Part shown: in pieces, positions 53,593-55,371 of the stretch
Layout of the letters: every line of letters begins with the position of its first letter
Numbering within the stretch: the first letter of the stretch is position 1
Origin: Treponema sp.
GTDB lineage: Bacteria; Spirochaetota; Spirochaetia; Treponematales; Treponemataceae
Direction of reading: 5' to 3'
Length of the DNA: 55,371 nucleotides
NCBI GenBank assembly: GCA_014803985.1
Contig: JAAVAO010000035.1
Location: forward strand, 1 to 55,371
The notes under the pieces: model-generated
The model's database searches: none
Told to the model about the DNA's origin: nothing
The model's input: the letters and a program-made list of their open reading frames with translations, nothing else
Made by a program: the position numbers and the translations under genes

Positions 53593-54618
53593 TCAATAGA
53601 GGGGATAACACTCAAATCCTGCGTCTTTTAACTGAAGTCCTATTGTGCCATCAGAGTTTTCATCAACAGTTACAATATAATAGGTTGTTCCAGAAGAACG
53701 AGTTTCGCTTTGAATTTTACATTCAAAGCCCTTTTGCCGAACACGAGCGGCAAAATTCTTTGCGTTTGTTTCATCTCGAAAAAGACCGAGTTGTTGTTTA
53801 AGGGGCTTTTCAGTTTGCGAGTCGGTAGCAATCGAATTTCCAGTCTGCACTGTTTCATCATGCACTGCTGAAACAGTTTCAGATGGGGCATTTGATTTCT
53901 TTGTTGACGCAGAAACAATTTCAGAATTTTTTTTGCGTGGCACAAAATACCAAAATGGAGAGGGCATAACAAACGCCTTTCCTGTTACAACGGCCGCTTC
54001 CATTGACGACGGGTAGTCATTTACAAGCGTTTCGGCAAATTTCTTTTCGCCAGAAACATACCACAACGTGAGCAAAATAGATTGACGAACTGATTTCATT
54101 GAAGATATATTTAAATATGCCTCCAAAATCGAAAGAGGCTCTTCTATTTCATCTGCATTTTCTGCATTTATTAAAACCGCCCATTGTTCGTAGAGTCTTA
54201 CTTCTGCCTGAATTTCCATGCTTTTTGAATTTCTAACCGCAGAATTCAAGTAATGCAAAGCCAACTCCCCTTCTCCAGAACAAAGCGCGCAACGAACTGC
54301 GTCAATCACAAGCCTTTCGTTTGATTTTTTAGGCATCCCCTCCACATCGTTTGCAGCAATCGCAGCCGCTTTTGCGTAGGAGTCTCGCGCATCGCCATAA
54401 AGGGCGGTCATTTCCTGCAAATTTCCCAAGAATGCATAGAGCGCGCGCTTTTCAGCAGGAATTTCCACACGCTCCACCTCCGCTTGAATGTATTTTATAG
54501 CGTCAATAGGATTTTTCTTTTCTATCGCAGCATTGCTGATTTCGAGGGCGGTGCGCTCCTGCGAAAAAAGAGAAATAGAAAAGAACATCAATAGGGCAAA
54601 TAGAACAACTCTTTTCAT
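53593..54618 (-). CDS. Exported TPR-like and SPOR-domain protein
   Basis: 341 residues with a signal peptide (1-19, ending ISLFSQ), a helical TPR-like region (about 25-200) and a C-terminal SPOR domain (about 262-341: LGLFRDETNAKNFAARV ... YYIVTVDEN). It would lie in the periplasm and bind septal peptidoglycan through SPOR while the helices bind partners. It follows the LapA-like gene after 2 bases, so the pair are probably translated together. Confidence 0.8.
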   Translation of the reverse strand: MKRVVLFALLMFFSISLFSQERTALEISNAAIEKKNPIDAIKYIQAEVERVEIPAEKRALYAFLGNLQEMTALYGDARDSYAKAAAIAANDVEGMPKKSNERLVIDAVRCALCSGEGELALHYLNSAVRNSKSMEIQAEVRLYEQWAVLINAENADEIEEPLSILEAYLNISSMKSVRQSILLTLWYVSGEKKFAETLVNDYPSSMEAAVVTGKAFVMPSPFWYFVPRKKNSEIVSASTKKSNAPSETVSAVHDETVQTGNSIATDSQTEKPLKQQLGLFRDETNAKNFAARVRQKGFECKIQSETRSSGTTYYIVTVDENSDGTIGLQLKDAGFECYPLY

Positions 54619-54620
54619 AT

Positions 54621-55046
54621 TTACTTTGCGTCCGTTTCCAAAACAGTCTTTTTATCGCTTTCACCCTCTTTTTCAGGAGTTTTAGCGGACTGATCACTTT
54701 TTTCATTTTGTGTTTCTGCGGATTCCGCAGACTTTGTATGTGACATTTCATTTTTTTTCTCGTCCACGTTCTTTTTCTTAAAAAAGAATGATCGCACTTT
54801 TTTAGGTTCTTTTACTGAAGGTTTCGCACTTTCATTGTTTTTTTGTTTTGAAGAACGATGTATAAGGGCAAAAGGCAATGAAAAAAGTATGCCAGCCACA
54901 AAAGAAATAATTATAGTGAAAAAAACAGGCACGTTTTCAAATTCATGCACCAAAAGATTCACAGAACATTTGTTGTCAAGGTTAAAACCCGCAAAAAACG
55001 CAATCAAAACCAATACAATCATCGTTCCAATAAGTCTAACAATCAT
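54621..55046 (-). CDS. LapA-domain membrane protein
   Basis: 141 residues with two membrane helices (about 3-22 and 42-64) in the arrangement of the LapA/DUF1049 family, followed by an 80-residue charged cytoplasmic tail (Lys/Glu/Ser-rich). In E. coli LapA works with LapB to regulate lipopolysaccharide synthesis; treponemes generally lack classical LPS, so a different role is likely. AGGAG five bases before the ATG supports the start. It is coupled to the TPR/SPOR gene. Confidence 0.7.
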   Translation of the reverse strand: MIVRLIGTMIVLVLIAFFAGFNLDNKCSVNLLVHEFENVPVFFTIIISFVAGILFSLPFALIHRSSKQKNNESAKPSVKEPKKVRSFFFKKKNVDEKKNEMSHTKSAESAETQNEKSDQSAKTPEKEGESDKKTVLETDAK

Positions 55047-55071
55047 TTTTACTCCTGTGTAAGCCCACCTG

Positions 55072-55371
55072 TGGCGGGCGGTGTTCTATCGGAAGCCGTT
55101 AAAAAAAATTGCGAAAGCAATTTTTAGGCTCTCCGACCCCCAATCTCCAATAATCTAGCCAGTTTTTATAGACACTATAAAAACTGGAAACGCAACCAAA
55201 AAGGACAATCCTTGAAGAAGTTATGCAAGGTTGCGTTACGCCTATGGCGGGCGGTGTTTTATCGGAAGCCGTTAAGAAAATTGCGAAAGCAATTTTTAGG
55301 CTCTCCGACCCCCAATCTCCAATAATCTAGCCAGTTTTTATAGACACTATAAAAACTGGAAACGCAACCAA
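55072..55371. repeat. 173-bp tandem structured repeat running to the window edge
   Basis: Copy 1 starts at 55072 and copy 2 at 55245; they differ at about three positions and copy 2 is cut by the window end. Each holds a long hairpin (55089-55136) closed by TCGGAAGCC with GGCTCTCCGA and topped by AATTGC-GAAA-GCAATT, and a perfect 13-bp hairpin CCAGTTTTTATAG-ACA-CTATAAAAACTGG (55159-55187). AACGCAACC (55189-55197) pairs with GGTTGCGTT (55229-55237), with AAGGA-CAA-TCCTT inside. It lies upstream of the LapA-like gene. There is no coding potential. Confidence 0.85.

Overview
The window is an AT-rich chromosomal segment of a spirochaete, most likely a host-associated Treponema. The evidence is a very large acidic single-pass TPR protein resembling the spirochaetal periplasmic flagellar collar protein FlcA, adjacent tamB and bamA, many exported and beta-barrel proteins of treponemal style, and a poly-G tract inside a lipoprotein gene, the kind of phase-variation switch known in treponemes. 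About 39 protein genes and one tRNA can be supported. There is no rRNA, CRISPR array, prophage or intact insertion sequence.

Layout. 1-642: gene-free array of hairpin repeats. 643-9220: thioesterase and trpE, a membrane protein, a flavodoxin-like reductase, an active/inactive pair of M16 peptidases, and ComM. 9221-20868: a possible small gene (9340-9590), a SPOR protein, a barrel-like protein, MazG, a large unknown, a GH13 glycosidase, RlmE plus a LysM/M23 peptidase, an NlpC/P60-barrel fusion, and Pth. 20883-30030: a polyprenol/dolichol-kinase-like enzyme coupled to the giant TPR protein, a CBM48-like exported protein, and yajC-secD-secF. 30031-34668: an accessory region with a GC-rich structured patch, tRNA-Ala(CGC), blocks of direct repeats, a large Ig-domain lipoprotein gene interrupted at an 11-G tract, and a 20-C tract. 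34669-47939: phosphohexomutase, DEDDh exonuclease, bamA, tamB, tmk, an exported unknown, aroB and a cysteine desulfurase. 47977-55046: thiD with a TSCPD protein, a HAD phosphatase, a rhomboid lacking its catalytic serine, serC-serA, and a LapA-like plus TPR/SPOR pair. The right end carries a 173-bp tandem structured repeat that runs to the window edge.

Functionally the core is an envelope-biogenesis set (Sec translocase, BamA/TamB, SPOR, LysM and NlpC/P60 wall enzymes, flagellar collar candidate) mixed with amino-acid and cofactor genes (serA, serC, aroB, trpE, thiD, cysteine desulfurase).

The least ordinary features are these. (1) The poly-G-switched lipoprotein, read here as OFF, is bracketed by near-identical direct repeats. 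(2) A mosaic family of intergenic repeats keeps its hairpins by compensatory changes, and some copies hold a micro-ORF behind a Shine-Dalgarno sequence. (3) At least seven genes have a -10 box only 6-9 bases before the start codon, implying leaderless mRNAs. (4) The rhomboid is catalytically altered. Coordinates for hairpins, start codons and the frame break were read from the sequence by hand. Family names are from motif recognition without database searches.
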